35,549 bases of DNA from Gammaproteobacteria bacterium (GTDB taxonomy: Bacteria; Pseudomonadota; Gammaproteobacteria; Burkholderiales; Burkholderiaceae_D): the NCBI GenBank assembly GCA_903970185.1, contig CAJCIC010000103.1:1-35549 (forward strand), read 5' to 3'. Position numbers and translations under genes: made by a program. The notes below the pieces were generated by a model. The model was not told the origin of the DNA. It worked only from the letters and a program-made list of their open reading frames with translations, and did not search any database. Below, piece after piece: positions 17,321-25,935 of the stretch (positions within the stretch are counted from its first letter, which is position 1; each line of letters begins with the position of its first letter).

Positions 17321-19552
17321 TCACGGACCAGGCACACTTGGCAATGCAAGGATCAGTCTGCCGCCGCCCCAATCGCGCTTGCCGCCATCGGCGATAAGCA
17401 GGGTGTGATCGTGGTAGATTCCAAACGCAATTTCTCGCGCTTCTTTTTGCACGACAAAGCTCACTCTGATGTACCTGAAGGGTTTGTCCGCCGGGGCTAC
17501 TGCCCAGATCCCCGCTGGCGTATCGTGATTGGCGATCACTTCGCCCTTCGAATCGAGAACATGAATGATCAGCTTCCAGTCCTCGCGCATCGGTTGCGAT
17601 GCAGCCCTAAGCCAGATGTTGAACGTGATCTTGTCATCCCTGTTGCGCTCAATCGATGCGGCTCCAAGCTCGAATTCCTGCCCGAACCGAATCGATTTTG
17701 CCAAGGCCATCTGCGCAGTAAGCGCAGCGTTGATGTCGGCCTCTGACCACCAAAGCGGCGGGTTCTCGTAGGTGAAAACCGGACGCCAGTGGTGGGACAA
17801 GACCAGCGCCTGCAGCGAATGGCGCAACTCGTCTTGATTGACAACCTTAAGCAGGACTGACTCAGGCTCAGACGAAATCCGTTCGATGCCATCCGCCGCA
17901 TCAAGGCGGGAGGCCCAGCGGCAAAACAGGAACTCCTCGTCGTTGAAAGTCGTGACTTCGTCGGTCGCTTCGGCTTGCGCGGCCGCAGGGCAGTAAGTCG
18001 GATTAAAGAGAAGATAGTCGGATGCAGCAATCTCCTCGATATGAAAGGTCGAGGGTCGTTGCCAGTCGATCGGCCTGCGCACAACAAACTTGGGGACGGC
18101 TCTGTCAAACAATTGCGCATCGAACACCGACTCGAACATCGCGTCATTGACGCTTTGGTTCAGGGAGTAGACCTGGACAAGACTCGTTGTGGCCGAAGTT
18201 GCCGCAACCACAAGTCTTGCCTGGTCGAGTCCGGGTGGGTAGCTACCCGCGGTGAGATCGACGCCGGATAGCCGCTGCCACGCCTTGGCCGGCTGGGGCA
18301 CGGACAGGAGCAAGGCGACGTTGAATATGCCCGCGGCGATCAGCACTGCAGACATCCACCTCACGGGCGCGCCGGATTCTGCCAACGCGTCATCGATCGG
18401 ATTGAGCGCCCACATCCAGGCCATGAACACGAACGGGAGAAAGTATCGGATTTGGGTAAATCCACCCGATCCATAGATCCAGAACCAGGCGCCAACAAGC
18501 AGCACCAGAGCGGCGACCGAAACTTCGAATGTCGCCAATGCGAAAGGCGTGCCGTGCTGACGCTTTCGCCGAATCAGGCTCGGCAGCAGGATTGCCAAGG
18601 ATCCCAGGAGCCACACCAAAATGATCGGGCCGAGCCCGCTTTGCATGAGGGGGAAGAGTTCAGAGAGCTGGATCGGAAATTCGGTTCGCAGGACTTGCAG
18701 CGAGGCGATGCCGACCGCCATGTTGTCAGGGCCCAGATAACGCGAATGCCTGGCTATGAGAATCGCACCGACCGACATGGCCAGGCCGAAAAAAATCAAC
18801 GCCGAAGTCTGGACGACGACGGGAGCTCGTTGCCTGGCAGTCCTAAGCGCTGCTATTGCATAGAGGAGCCATCCCGATAAAATCGCGCAGTCGCCAAGCA
18901 ATGCCAACAACGCCCCGGCGGGCTTGACAAAGATCATGACAGTGCCAAGGACAATGCCTGCCACCGCGTAAGCGAGCGATTTATCCCGAAGACTTCGGAT
19001 CGCGCACGCGGCGGCCAGGGCTGCAAGTCCCATCAGGAATCCATCGACCAGTCCCCAATAAGAAACGATGAGAGGTTGATCGTTGGCGAAATCAAAGTGG
19101 AGCAGCAATGACGGCGTCGAGAGGAACGCTGCAAGGGCAACATTGCTGACACCATCACGGAGTACCTGGCCCGGCTTTTTTAGAACCAGCAGGACCGATA
19201 CGAATATAAGGAATATCGGAAAAAAGACCGATCGAAAGTAAAAACCATGGAAATCAAGCTGGAATCCGAACGGGTACGACATCAGCAATGTACCCGGAGG
19301 GCGGATGCTTGGCTCGATGTTCAGCGGGTTGAGCCGAAGCCCGTGCGCGATGTCATCCCAGATCGCATGAGCCTTGCCATAATAGGAAAACGCGTCATAA
19401 ACGGGGAGCTGCAGCGTCGAGCGTGCATAGAACCAGATGCGCCAGCAAACGAAACACAGCCATAGGACGCCAAGCAGCCATGGCACGATTGCCCGCAATG
19501 TTGAATGGCTTGCGCGATTCACGTGTGTTGGAACTAAAGGATCGAGCGTCAA
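17321..19552 (-). CDS. Large polytopic membrane protein, GT-C glycosyltransferase-like
   Basis: The 743-residue protein has an N-terminal half with roughly ten to twelve membrane helices, the first at about residues 22-44. The first periplasmic loop reads PVYDAFSYYGKAHAIWDDI, with acidic residues placed as in GT-C enzymes. SIRPPGTLL is the proline-rich loop often seen in them. The C-terminal part (from about 470) is soluble. Its last 150 residues look like a beta-sandwich with KLIIHVLDSKGEVIANHDTP, a pattern seen at the end of several bacterial membrane glycosyltransferases. It probably transfers sugar from a polyprenyl-phosphate donor in the periplasm, but I do not recognise a named family. 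The start is uncertain: TTG at 19552, with a stop a few codons upstream, or GTG at 19522. Confidence 0.7.
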   Translation of the reverse strand: MTLDPLVPTHVNRASHSTLRAIVPWLLGVLWLCFVCWRIWFYARSTLQLPVYDAFSYYGKAHAIWDDIAHGLRLNPLNIEPSIRPPGTLLMSYPFGFQLDFHGFYFRSVFFPIFLIFVSVLLVLKKPGQVLRDGVSNVALAAFLSTPSLLLHFDFANDQPLIVSYWGLVDGFLMGLAALAAACAIRSLRDKSLAYAVAGIVLGTVMIFVKPAGALLALLGDCAILSGWLLYAIAALRTARQRAPVVVQTSALIFFGLAMSVGAILIARHSRYLGPDNMAVGIASLQVLRTEFPIQLSELFPLMQSGLGPIILVWLLGSLAILLPSLIRRKRQHGTPFALATFEVSVAALVLLVGAWFWIYGSGGFTQIRYFLPFVFMAWMWALNPIDDALAESGAPVRWMSAVLIAAGIFNVALLLSVPQPAKAWQRLSGVDLTAGSYPPGLDQARLVVAATSATTSLVQVYSLNQSVNDAMFESVFDAQLFDRAVPKFVVRRPIDWQRPSTFHIEEIAASDYLLFNPTYCPAAAQAEATDEVTTFNDEEFLFCRWASRLDAADGIERISSEPESVLLKVVNQDELRHSLQALVLSHHWRPVFTYENPPLWWSEADINAALTAQMALAKSIRFGQEFELGAASIERNRDDKITFNIWLRAASQPMREDWKLIIHVLDSKGEVIANHDTPAGIWAVAPADKPFRYIRVSFVVQKEAREIAFGIYHDHTLLIADGGKRDWGGGRLILALPSVPGP

Positions 19553-20162
19553 GGCAATTGATCAGGAAGGCACGGGCAATGGATCAGACCCATCCCCGTG
19601 CGCGGACGAGTTTCGGCATAAACGGCTCGGGGGTTCTCGTTTAATTGTTTGAGATGACGGATCGATGTCTTCACAAACCGCACTTTGGCAAGGCGCGCAT
19701 TCTTCTTGCGGCTAGCCCGCGCTCACTGGATGGATGCCTCACGGTTCACGTCTTCGAGAAGATGCACGTTCATTGATCAGTGACCGCTGCCGACACTGCA
19801 TGCGTTCGGAATTTTAGCACGCAAATACAACGGGGCTGGCGCCATACGACGTCCATTCGTCGCAGGATTCCGCTCGCAGACACGCACGCTTTTTGAATCT
19901 CATCGAAAGGCGCAAAAGGCTGCCGGTCAGCCCGTGCGCATCGTGATTCTTCGGCACGTCAAGGTGGGTGGGCTCATCGGAGATCTTCCGCAACGAGGCT
20001 CCGGTACAATTGGCCGACTTGCTTGACTGGCGGTCGCAAGAGCGCTGTCAACGTGGCGAAATTCTGATGCTTCGAATCGGTCAGCGGTGCAAAGGATTGC
20101 ACCTGCGGATTGCACCTGCGGGATTCGCACCCACTGTCGTACTTTATAGGGGCCTAAAGGCC
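19553..20162. other. 610-base divergent intergenic region with repeats
   Basis: No credible gene was seen here. The open frame from 19968 is only an upstream extension of the methyltransferase starting at 20163. The region must hold the promoters of the two divergent genes, but no consensus pair stands out. It holds imperfect palindromes at 19751-19762 (TCTTCGAGAAGA) and 19771-19782 (CATTGATCAGTG), a relatively AT-rich patch near 19810-19830, and a tandem 13-base repeat at 20094-20131. It looks like the boundary between two blocks of the polysaccharide locus. Confidence 0.5.
20094..20131 (+). repeat. Tandem 13-base direct repeat, two perfect copies plus a degraded third
   Basis: GGATTGCACCTGC occurs at 20094-20106 and again at 20107-20119. 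A third, diverged copy GGATTCGCACC lies at 20121-20131. The array ends 31 bases before the start of the methyltransferase gene. Each perfect copy contains TTGCAC, which resembles a -35 box, so the array could be a promoter or a regulator-binding site. A replication-slippage product is equally possible. Confidence 0.6.
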
Positions 20163-20852
20163 ATGGCGAAGTTTCATTTCGTGGAAGACTACGAGCGCTA
20201 CGTTGCGCAGCTTGTCGCTACTCATCCGATCGACGAAGCGATGTCATTGGCCGTGGGCGGTGACTACGAACGGGTAGGAAAAATCGAGGCCGCAATCCTG
20301 CTTTCCTTCGGCCTGCGCCAAGGCATGCACGTCGTGGATCTGGGATGTGGCAGCGGCAGGCTCGCCGCTGAATTGCATAAATCATTCGACATCAGCTTTA
20401 CTGGAACCGATGTTGTCGGCTCGCTTTTGGACTACGCGAAAACCAAGGCTCCGAGCTACAACTTCATCTTGCATCAGGCACTCGGCATTCCGGTGCCGGA
20501 TTCCTCTGCCGATATCGTCAGCGCATTCAGTCTGTTCACGCACCTGCTGCACGCGGAAACCTACCTTTATCTTGAAGATACCCTGCGTGTGCTCAAGCCT
20601 GGCGGCAAACTCATCTTTTCATTTCTTGAGTTTGCGGAAAAGGGACATTGGGATGTATTTCGCTCGACCGTCGAGGTCACGCGCAGCGCCGGTCAATCCC
20701 ACCTCAACACATTTATCGAGAGAAACGCCATTCAGACCTGGGCCGATCGATTGGGATTTGAGATCGAGCGATTTGTATCGGGCGGTGACACGGCCTGGGA
20801 TGCCGCTGCGCTCGGGCAGGCCGTGGTTGTCCTGCGCAAGCCAAATCCATAG
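20163..20852 (+). CDS. Class I SAM methyltransferase
   Basis: The ATG at 20163 gives 229 residues beginning MAKFHFVEDYERYV, after which the sequence looks like coding protein. The preceding in-frame stretch contains the tandem repeat and is not credible. GMHVVDLGCGSGRLAAEL (near residue 58) is the SAM loop, TGTDVVGSLL carries the acidic ribose contact, and LRVLKPGGKLIFSF is the late strand. The protein resembles Methyltransf_11/25 enzymes. A palindromic GGCCTAAAGGCC sits just before the ATG and there is no strong Shine-Dalgarno sequence. A sulfotransferase follows 76 bases later on the same strand. The two probably modify the same glycan. Confidence 0.85.
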   Translation: MAKFHFVEDYERYVAQLVATHPIDEAMSLAVGGDYERVGKIEAAILLSFGLRQGMHVVDLGCGSGRLAAELHKSFDISFTGTDVVGSLLDYAKTKAPSYNFILHQALGIPVPDSSADIVSAFSLFTHLLHAETYLYLEDTLRVLKPGGKLIFSFLEFAEKGHWDVFRSTVEVTRSAGQSHLNTFIERNAIQTWADRLGFEIERFVSGGDTAWDAAALGQAVVVLRKPNP

Positions 20853-20928
20853 CGTGAATGGACGATTGCGAATTTGCTGCGACCGACCCGAGCTAAGGCG
20901 CCCGTTGTGACGATCCGGGAAGGCGCAT

Positions 20929-21837
20929 ATGTCTAGCCGTTATACCCCACGCCGCGTGTATCTCGGGCTGCGTCGCAGACTACTTGCGAAAATGCGGCTG
21001 GCATTCGAGTCACGCCCGGTGAGGCGACCGCGACGACTGCCGATGCCGCTTCTTATCGTTGGCGCTCCGCGAACCGGCTCATCGTTCCTGGTTCGCGCCT
21101 TGATCAATTCAGCGGGCTTTGACGGCATGGCGGAAGGACACGTAACGCCCCTGATCTCGGCCATCGACAACACCGTCATTCAGTACTACGCCAACTTGCG
21201 ATCGAGGGGTCTGCTCGACATCCCCCAAAACACGATCGCCAATATTCCGGAAGACCGTCTGCGCCGGGAATTGCTGGCCGTGTTCGAGCGCTTTGATAAA
21301 GCATTGTTCCCATTCTCGAGGCGGCTTCTGGATAAGACGGTGAATGTCGAGGCGATCGCCGCGCTGCCCTATTTGATCAAGGCATGGCCAACGGCTGCAG
21401 TTCTCTATTTGAAGCGTGACGGTATCGAAAACGTCGTTTCAGCGCAAAACTACTTCAAGGTATCGCTCGAGGAAGCGTGCCTTAACTGGGCCGCATGCGG
21501 CGCTGAATGGGACCGGGTGAAGCCGCTTTTGCCTGACTCGGTCTACCTGGAAGTGGACCATTGGCAACTCACCGATGAGCCCAACAAGATTGCCGATCAA
21601 CTGGCCATGCATCTGAAGCTGGAACCTGCGGTGGCCGCTCGATTTCGAGGCTACGTTGCCGAGCATACTCGCGAGTGGGCCGAGTCACGCGAGCGCCGGC
21701 CGCGACTCGCCGAGCTTGACTGGAGTCCTGAACGGCTGAACCAGTTTCTCTCGATATGCGGGACCCAGATGATCAAACAAGGCTACGCAACGCAGGACGA
21801 GGTCAACTCGCTCCTGGCATCGGGCAAGTCCGTCTGA
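20929..21837 (+). CDS. PAPS-dependent sulfotransferase
   Basis: The 302-residue protein belongs to the bacterial sulfotransferase family (Sulfotransfer_3 type). VGAPRTGSSFL (44-54) is the 5'-phosphosulfate loop, equivalent to the P-loop-like PxxGTS/T. RDGIENVVSAQ, starting at Arg163, is the 3'-phosphate-binding motif. LLDKTVNVEAI lies between them. The enzyme transfers a sulfuryl group from PAPS to a hydroxyl, here presumably on a sugar. The basic N-terminus (about 38 residues, many Arg) has no signal peptide. GGAAGG about ten bases before the ATG is a good ribosome-binding site. An APS kinase that makes PAPS is encoded at 26440. Some relatives act on proteins or lipids, so the acceptor is not certain. 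Confidence 0.87.
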   Translation: MSSRYTPRRVYLGLRRRLLAKMRLAFESRPVRRPRRLPMPLLIVGAPRTGSSFLVRALINSAGFDGMAEGHVTPLISAIDNTVIQYYANLRSRGLLDIPQNTIANIPEDRLRRELLAVFERFDKALFPFSRRLLDKTVNVEAIAALPYLIKAWPTAAVLYLKRDGIENVVSAQNYFKVSLEEACLNWAACGAEWDRVKPLLPDSVYLEVDHWQLTDEPNKIADQLAMHLKLEPAVAARFRGYVAEHTREWAESRERRPRLAELDWSPERLNQFLSICGTQMIKQGYATQDEVNSLLASGKSV

Positions 21838-21906
21838 CCTGTTCGTAGCTGGGTCGTCCTGCCGCCACCTCAAGAAGTGTTCAACGCAGTTTGTCCTGAC
21901 GCCGAA

Positions 21907-23028
21907 CTAGGCCCTGATCCCGGCGCCTCGTGTCCCAACCAGAAGGGGATTCACCTCGTGCATGACGTCCGCCTCGGACACGGCCTGCATGCAAAGCGGC
22001 TCTGGACACTGGTTAGGGCCGATCCCAAGGCTGCGCCCGCAGCGACGCACCCAGGGGACATCACGCCGAAAAAGTACCGCCTGATCGCGACAGGGAAAGT
22101 CTGCCACGGTCACCGCACTGAATGGAGCGGCGCCAAAAAAGAGTCCTGCACCATGGACCACGGCCGATCCCGGGCCAAAAATTGCGACCGTCGGCGTGCC
22201 AACGATGCGCGCCAGATGCGCGATTCCTGTATCCGGACAAACCAGGAGCTCTGCGCCAGCCAGCAGGTGCCAGAGCTGGCCGATGTCCAGACCACCAAAC
22301 AGCACGGCTTCCTCTTGCGGGGGTGCGATCTGATCGAGCACATGCCGTTCGGAATCCGCACCGCTCCAGACGATGTGGAAATTGGCGTTGCGCAACTCTG
22401 CCGCGACGTGCTGCCAACGCGCCGCCGGCCATTGCTTGAGCGCGGTGCTGGCACCCACGTGCAGTACAACGTAGGGACGCTCGGGCGCATCGAAACCACG
22501 TTCATTGGGAGCCGGCCACTCTCCTTTGACAAAGGGCGCGACCGTGCTCGCGTCAATGAGTGAGGGCAGCATGTCGGCCCATGCGGCTGGCGTTGCAGGA
22601 TACTTGAGCGCCCTGTCAAGCATCCAGTTCTTCCACGAGGGTTTATCGTTTGCGAAACCGGCGATCCATCTGGCGCCAGCACCTCGTGCCAGCCACGCGT
22701 AACGGTTATCGTCAGGAACGATGGCGAGATCGTAAGGGCCGGATCGAAGAAAACGTCGCTGGCTATTCGCATCCCTTCGTGAAAAGGGAATCGCCGTCAC
22801 CCCATAGGGGTGGTTCTCGAAAAGCGGCAGGAACGCAGGTCGGCACAACACATAGCGCTTGGCGTTTGGCGCGAGCTGCGCCAGTGCCTTGAAGAGCGGC
22901 GCAAGAAGTATCGTATCGCCAAGGAGCAGATTGTGGACAACCACGATACGGCGCGGATTTGCCGAATCCACGCGCCTTCGAACCAGAGCTCGCAGAAGCT
23001 TTTCAAGGCGAACCAGAAACCGACTCAT
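21907..23028 (-). CDS. GT9 (heptosyltransferase-like) glycosyltransferase
   Basis: The protein has 373 residues from the ATG at 23028. A longer open frame to 23541 lies antisense to apaH and is not credible. RIVVVHNLLLGDTILLAPL matches the GT9 N-terminal motif. Later, VVLHVGASTALKQWP and CPDTGIAHLARIVGTPTVAIFGP are the nucleotide-sugar binding region of the family. The C-terminal part contains cysteines in a CRDQAV...CPEPLC spacing, as seen in ADP-heptose:LPS heptosyltransferases. It would act on LPS core or on the glycan of this locus. It is divergent from apaH (114 bases apart) and convergent with the sulfotransferase (69 bases). The donor sugar is not determined. Confidence 0.87.
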   Translation of the reverse strand: MSRFLVRLEKLLRALVRRRVDSANPRRIVVVHNLLLGDTILLAPLFKALAQLAPNAKRYVLCRPAFLPLFENHPYGVTAIPFSRRDANSQRRFLRSGPYDLAIVPDDNRYAWLARGAGARWIAGFANDKPSWKNWMLDRALKYPATPAAWADMLPSLIDASTVAPFVKGEWPAPNERGFDAPERPYVVLHVGASTALKQWPAARWQHVAAELRNANFHIVWSGADSERHVLDQIAPPQEEAVLFGGLDIGQLWHLLAGAELLVCPDTGIAHLARIVGTPTVAIFGPGSAVVHGAGLFFGAAPFSAVTVADFPCRDQAVLFRRDVPWVRRCGRSLGIGPNQCPEPLCMQAVSEADVMHEVNPLLVGTRGAGIRA

Positions 23029-23142
23029 CAGAATTTGAAGGCGTAGAGGAAATGCACCGGCAAGGGCTGCGCAGGGCGAGCAGATCGGGGAGCGCTGACA
23101 GGCACTACGGTAGGATACCTGTTTTGATCCGACCCCCAATCC

Positions 23143-23982
23143 ATGGCGACGTATGCAATCGGAGACCTGCAGGGTTGCAACCGCGAGTTCCAGGAACTGC
23201 TCGAGCTGATCTCGTTTGACCGCGACCGGGACACCCTGTGGCTGGTGGGTGATCTCGTCAATCGCGGACCTGAGTCGCTCGCAACCTTGCGTACCGTAAC
23301 GGATCTCGGCTCCGCCGCGGTAACGGTGCTTGGCAATCACGATCTTCATCTGCTTGCGGCATCGGCAGGTGTGCGCGCTCCCGCGCGCGGCGATACCTTG
23401 GACGATGTCCTTGCTGCTCGCGATGCGCGCGAGCTGATTGACTGGATTCGCTATCGGCCGCTGGCAGTCTGCCAGGAAGTCGCGGGCTTTCCGTACCTGA
23501 TGGTGCATGCCGGCCTCCTGCCAGACTGGACCGTCGCACAAACACTGGCGCGCGCAAAGGAGGTCGAAAACGTTCTGCGCAGCGACGACTGGCGCTCGTT
23601 TGTTGGCGTGATGTACGGCGATGTACCCGATTACTTCAGCGAAAAGCTCAAGGGCAACGAGCGACTGCGATCGATTGTCAACGTCCTCACGCGGCTGCGC
23701 TTTTGCACTCCGGATGGCGTCATGGACTTCTCTGCCAACCAGGGAGCAGACAGCGCGCCGCCTGGCTTCTCACCCTGGTTCGAACTCCGTCCTGATGCCG
23801 GTGACAAGACCACCCTTGTCACCGGACACTGGTCGGCCGTCGGTCTTCGCGTCAGCGCCCACCATCTGGGCACCGATTCGGGTTGTGTCTGGGGTGGCGC
23901 CCTGACCGCAATCCGGCTGGATGATCGCGAGATTTTTCAACAACCGTGTCCACGGTTTCAGCGCCCGCGCACCCGCAATTGA
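23143..23982 (+). CDS. apaH: Bis(5'-nucleosyl)-tetraphosphatase, symmetrical
   Basis: The 279-residue protein is of normal length for ApaH, which splits Ap4A into two ADP. The metallophosphatase signatures are GDLQGC (7-12), GDLVNRGP (36-43) and GNHD (64-67). MVHAGLLPDW and the late TGHWSAVGL supply the remaining metal-binding histidines. It also acts on Ap4-capped RNA in E. coli. In Burkholderia, as I recall, apaH flanks the O-antigen cluster, which fits this location. The stop TGA shares its last base with the ATG of the next glycosyltransferase gene, so the two are probably cotranscribed. Confidence 0.97.
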   Translation: MATYAIGDLQGCNREFQELLELISFDRDRDTLWLVGDLVNRGPESLATLRTVTDLGSAAVTVLGNHDLHLLAASAGVRAPARGDTLDDVLAARDARELIDWIRYRPLAVCQEVAGFPYLMVHAGLLPDWTVAQTLARAKEVENVLRSDDWRSFVGVMYGDVPDYFSEKLKGNERLRSIVNVLTRLRFCTPDGVMDFSANQGADSAPPGFSPWFELRPDAGDKTTLVTGHWSAVGLRVSAHHLGTDSGCVWGGALTAIRLDDREIFQQPCPRFQRPRTRN

Positions 23983-24896
23983 TGGGTTCGCACTCCCCCA
24001 TCGCCTCGGTGACGGTCGCCTTCAATCCGGACGTGCCGCGCATCGAGATGCAATTGCGCGCGCTAAGCGAACAGGTCGACGTCGTTATCGTCGTCGACAA
24101 TGGGTGCGTAATCCCGCTGCGCTCACAGCTTGGCGATGTCGGACTGGCCAAGGCCATTGTCTGGGTCGTGCTCGATCGCAACCACGGCATCGCTAAAGGT
24201 CTGAACGCCGGGATTGCTGCAGCCAGAGCCAGGCACGCCGAGTTTGTCTTGTGCATGGATCACGATAGCGTTGCCCCGCCAGGTTGCGTTGCCAATCTCA
24301 GGCTCGGCCTTGAACGAGTCGAACTCACCGATGCCAAGGTGGCCGCCGTGGGACCGCGCATATCGGATCCGCGCGGCCGCGAAAATCCGTTCATCAAACT
24401 TGGCTGGTTCAAGCACAGGCATCAATACTGCCGTGAAGGCGTCCTGGCGCTGGAAACTGATTACTTGATCAGTTCTGGATGTTTTGCGCGCATCAGGACC
24501 TACGACGACGCCAGCGTTGGCATGCTCGAAGAGGATCTGTTCATCGACAACGTCGATTTCGAGTGGTGCTGCAGAGCCCGGTCGAAGGGATACAAGCTCT
24601 ATGGCATCTGCAACGCAGTGCTCGACCATCGACTTGGCGATTCGAGAAAGGCGATTGCCGGCCAGTGGTCGATGATCATCCACTCTCCCCAGCGCCTTTA
24701 CTACATGACACGCAACCGTATTGTTCTTTACGGGCGCGGTTACATCCCGCTGCGCTGGAAATGCAAGGACGTGCTGCGCATGGTTGCAAAGCTGACGCTG
24801 ACAGTGATCTTTGTGTCACCGCGCATGCGCTACCTTGAGCTCAGCCTGCGTGGCATGCGCGATGCATTGCTCGGTCGGCTCGGACCGCTCAGGTGA
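23982..24896 (+). CDS. GT2 glycosyltransferase, rhamnosyltransferase-like
   Basis: The 304-residue protein from the ATG at 23982 uses a TGATG junction with apaH. A GTG at 23946 would add 12 residues inside apaH and is less likely. IASVTVAFNPD is the first strand of the GT-A fold, CMDHDSVAPPG contains the DxD-type metal site (DHD), and EDLFIDNVDFEWCCRARSKGYK is the characteristic motif of dTDP-rhamnosyltransferase relatives. LDHRLGD and a late helix with YYMTRNRIVLYGRG complete the resemblance. It is probably soluble with a membrane-associating end. The 3' end overlaps the convergent membrane-protein gene by 8 bases. The sugar transferred is inferred only by similarity. Confidence 0.88.
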   Translation: MGSHSPIASVTVAFNPDVPRIEMQLRALSEQVDVVIVVDNGCVIPLRSQLGDVGLAKAIVWVVLDRNHGIAKGLNAGIAAARARHAEFVLCMDHDSVAPPGCVANLRLGLERVELTDAKVAAVGPRISDPRGRENPFIKLGWFKHRHQYCREGVLALETDYLISSGCFARIRTYDDASVGMLEEDLFIDNVDFEWCCRARSKGYKLYGICNAVLDHRLGDSRKAIAGQWSMIIHSPQRLYYMTRNRIVLYGRGYIPLRWKCKDVLRMVAKLTLTVIFVSPRMRYLELSLRGMRDALLGRLGPLR

Positions 24897-25935
24897 TCGA
24901 CGGGTTGTCAGCCGAGACCAGTGTGCTCGGCTTGAACCCGAGGTAAAGCAGGCCGCCGGCGACGCTCCACACGGATGAGATCGCAAAGAAGCTGATCGAA
25001 AAAAGCAGCGCTGCATCGGTGCCAGGTGATCCAGGTCCGCTATTGATGATGCCAAAGGCTGCAAACAGGAAAACGAAAATGGCTTCGCGCACGCCGTGTC
25101 CACCGATGCTGATCGGAAGACTCGTGACGCAGATTGCAACGGTCAGGATCTGCAACATGTCGAGATAGGTCACGGGCAGGTGGATGGCGCGGCCAAGAAA
25201 AACGCCGGCAAGAACGATCGTGAACGTCAACAGGGCTCCGGCGCCAAGCCCAAGCAGCGTGTCGGACAAATGCAAACGGTGCGCGCGAAATCCACTGAGT
25301 AGCAGTTCAGGAATATGACGGAACGGAAGCCGCAGCCAGAGCGCGCGCACCGAAGCGGGCGCACGTTCGAACGGGAAGAACGCGAGAAGCAGCCCGGCCG
25401 CGACAAAGCTGACGAGCACCAGGACCAGCGCCAAGGAGAGCTGGCGCGTCTCACCGGTTTTCATCAGTGCGCGATACTGAAACGCAATGCTTACCACCGA
25501 GCCTACGAGGAGCACGAATAGCCCGGCGACGCGATCCATCAGGATCGAAAGTGTCGCGTGGACTTTCTGGCGAGGGGCCGAGCGGGCAACGTAGAGTGCG
25601 CGCACAAAATCACCGCCTACCGCGCCTAACATGAAGGTATTGAAAAATTGCCCGATGAAGGTCAGCGCGATAACCGGATACAGGTCGATGTGGATGCTCT
25701 GCACGCGCAACAGGTACCACCAGCGAAGGCCGGAGAAGATGTACGCAAAACCCAGACAGACGCATGCCGCGAGGATCAGTCCGGGTCGCGCCGTTTCCAG
25801 CCGAAGTGCCAGATCCTGCCAATGCACGCTCCATGCGAAGTAGCCAATCGCGCCAAGACTCACGGCGATGCGCACGAATAACCACAGCGCCGCCCAAAGC
25901 GATGACCTTCTTGAAGGCTGTTGCGCTTCGGTCAT
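24889..25935 (-). CDS. Flippase-like membrane protein (LPG synthase TM / UPF0104 family)
   Basis: The 348-residue polytopic protein starts at the ATG at 25935, preceded by GAGG about seven bases away. The frame extends further upstream, but that region overlaps a non-coding gap and lacks family features. After a short polar N-terminus there are about eight hydrophobic helices. GLRWWYLLRVQ, IGQFFNTFMLGAVGGDFVRA and SIGGHGVREAIFV are the conserved loops of the family that includes the flippase half of MprF and the AglD-type archaeal proteins. Members are linked to lipid or glycolipid translocation. The substrate here is unknown. Its position between glycosyltransferase and APS kinase genes suggests envelope function. 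Confidence 0.85.
   Translation of the reverse strand: MTEAQQPSRRSSLWAALWLFVRIAVSLGAIGYFAWSVHWQDLALRLETARPGLILAACVCLGFAYIFSGLRWWYLLRVQSIHIDLYPVIALTFIGQFFNTFMLGAVGGDFVRALYVARSAPRQKVHATLSILMDRVAGLFVLLVGSVVSIAFQYRALMKTGETRQLSLALVLVLVSFVAAGLLLAFFPFERAPASVRALWLRLPFRHIPELLLSGFRAHRLHLSDTLLGLGAGALLTFTIVLAGVFLGRAIHLPVTYLDMLQILTVAICVTSLPISIGGHGVREAIFVFLFAAFGIINSGPGSPGTDAALLFSISFFAISSVWSVAGGLLYLGFKPSTLVSADNPSIT

Noticed and set aside
19968-20162. Upstream extension of the methyltransferase to 19968
   Set aside because: It includes the tandem repeat and has no family resemblance; the ATG at 20163 gives a normal length.
23029-23541. Upstream extension of the GT9 gene
   Set aside because: The extra 171 codons are antisense to apaH and unlike GT9 sequence; the ATG at 23028 fits the family start.
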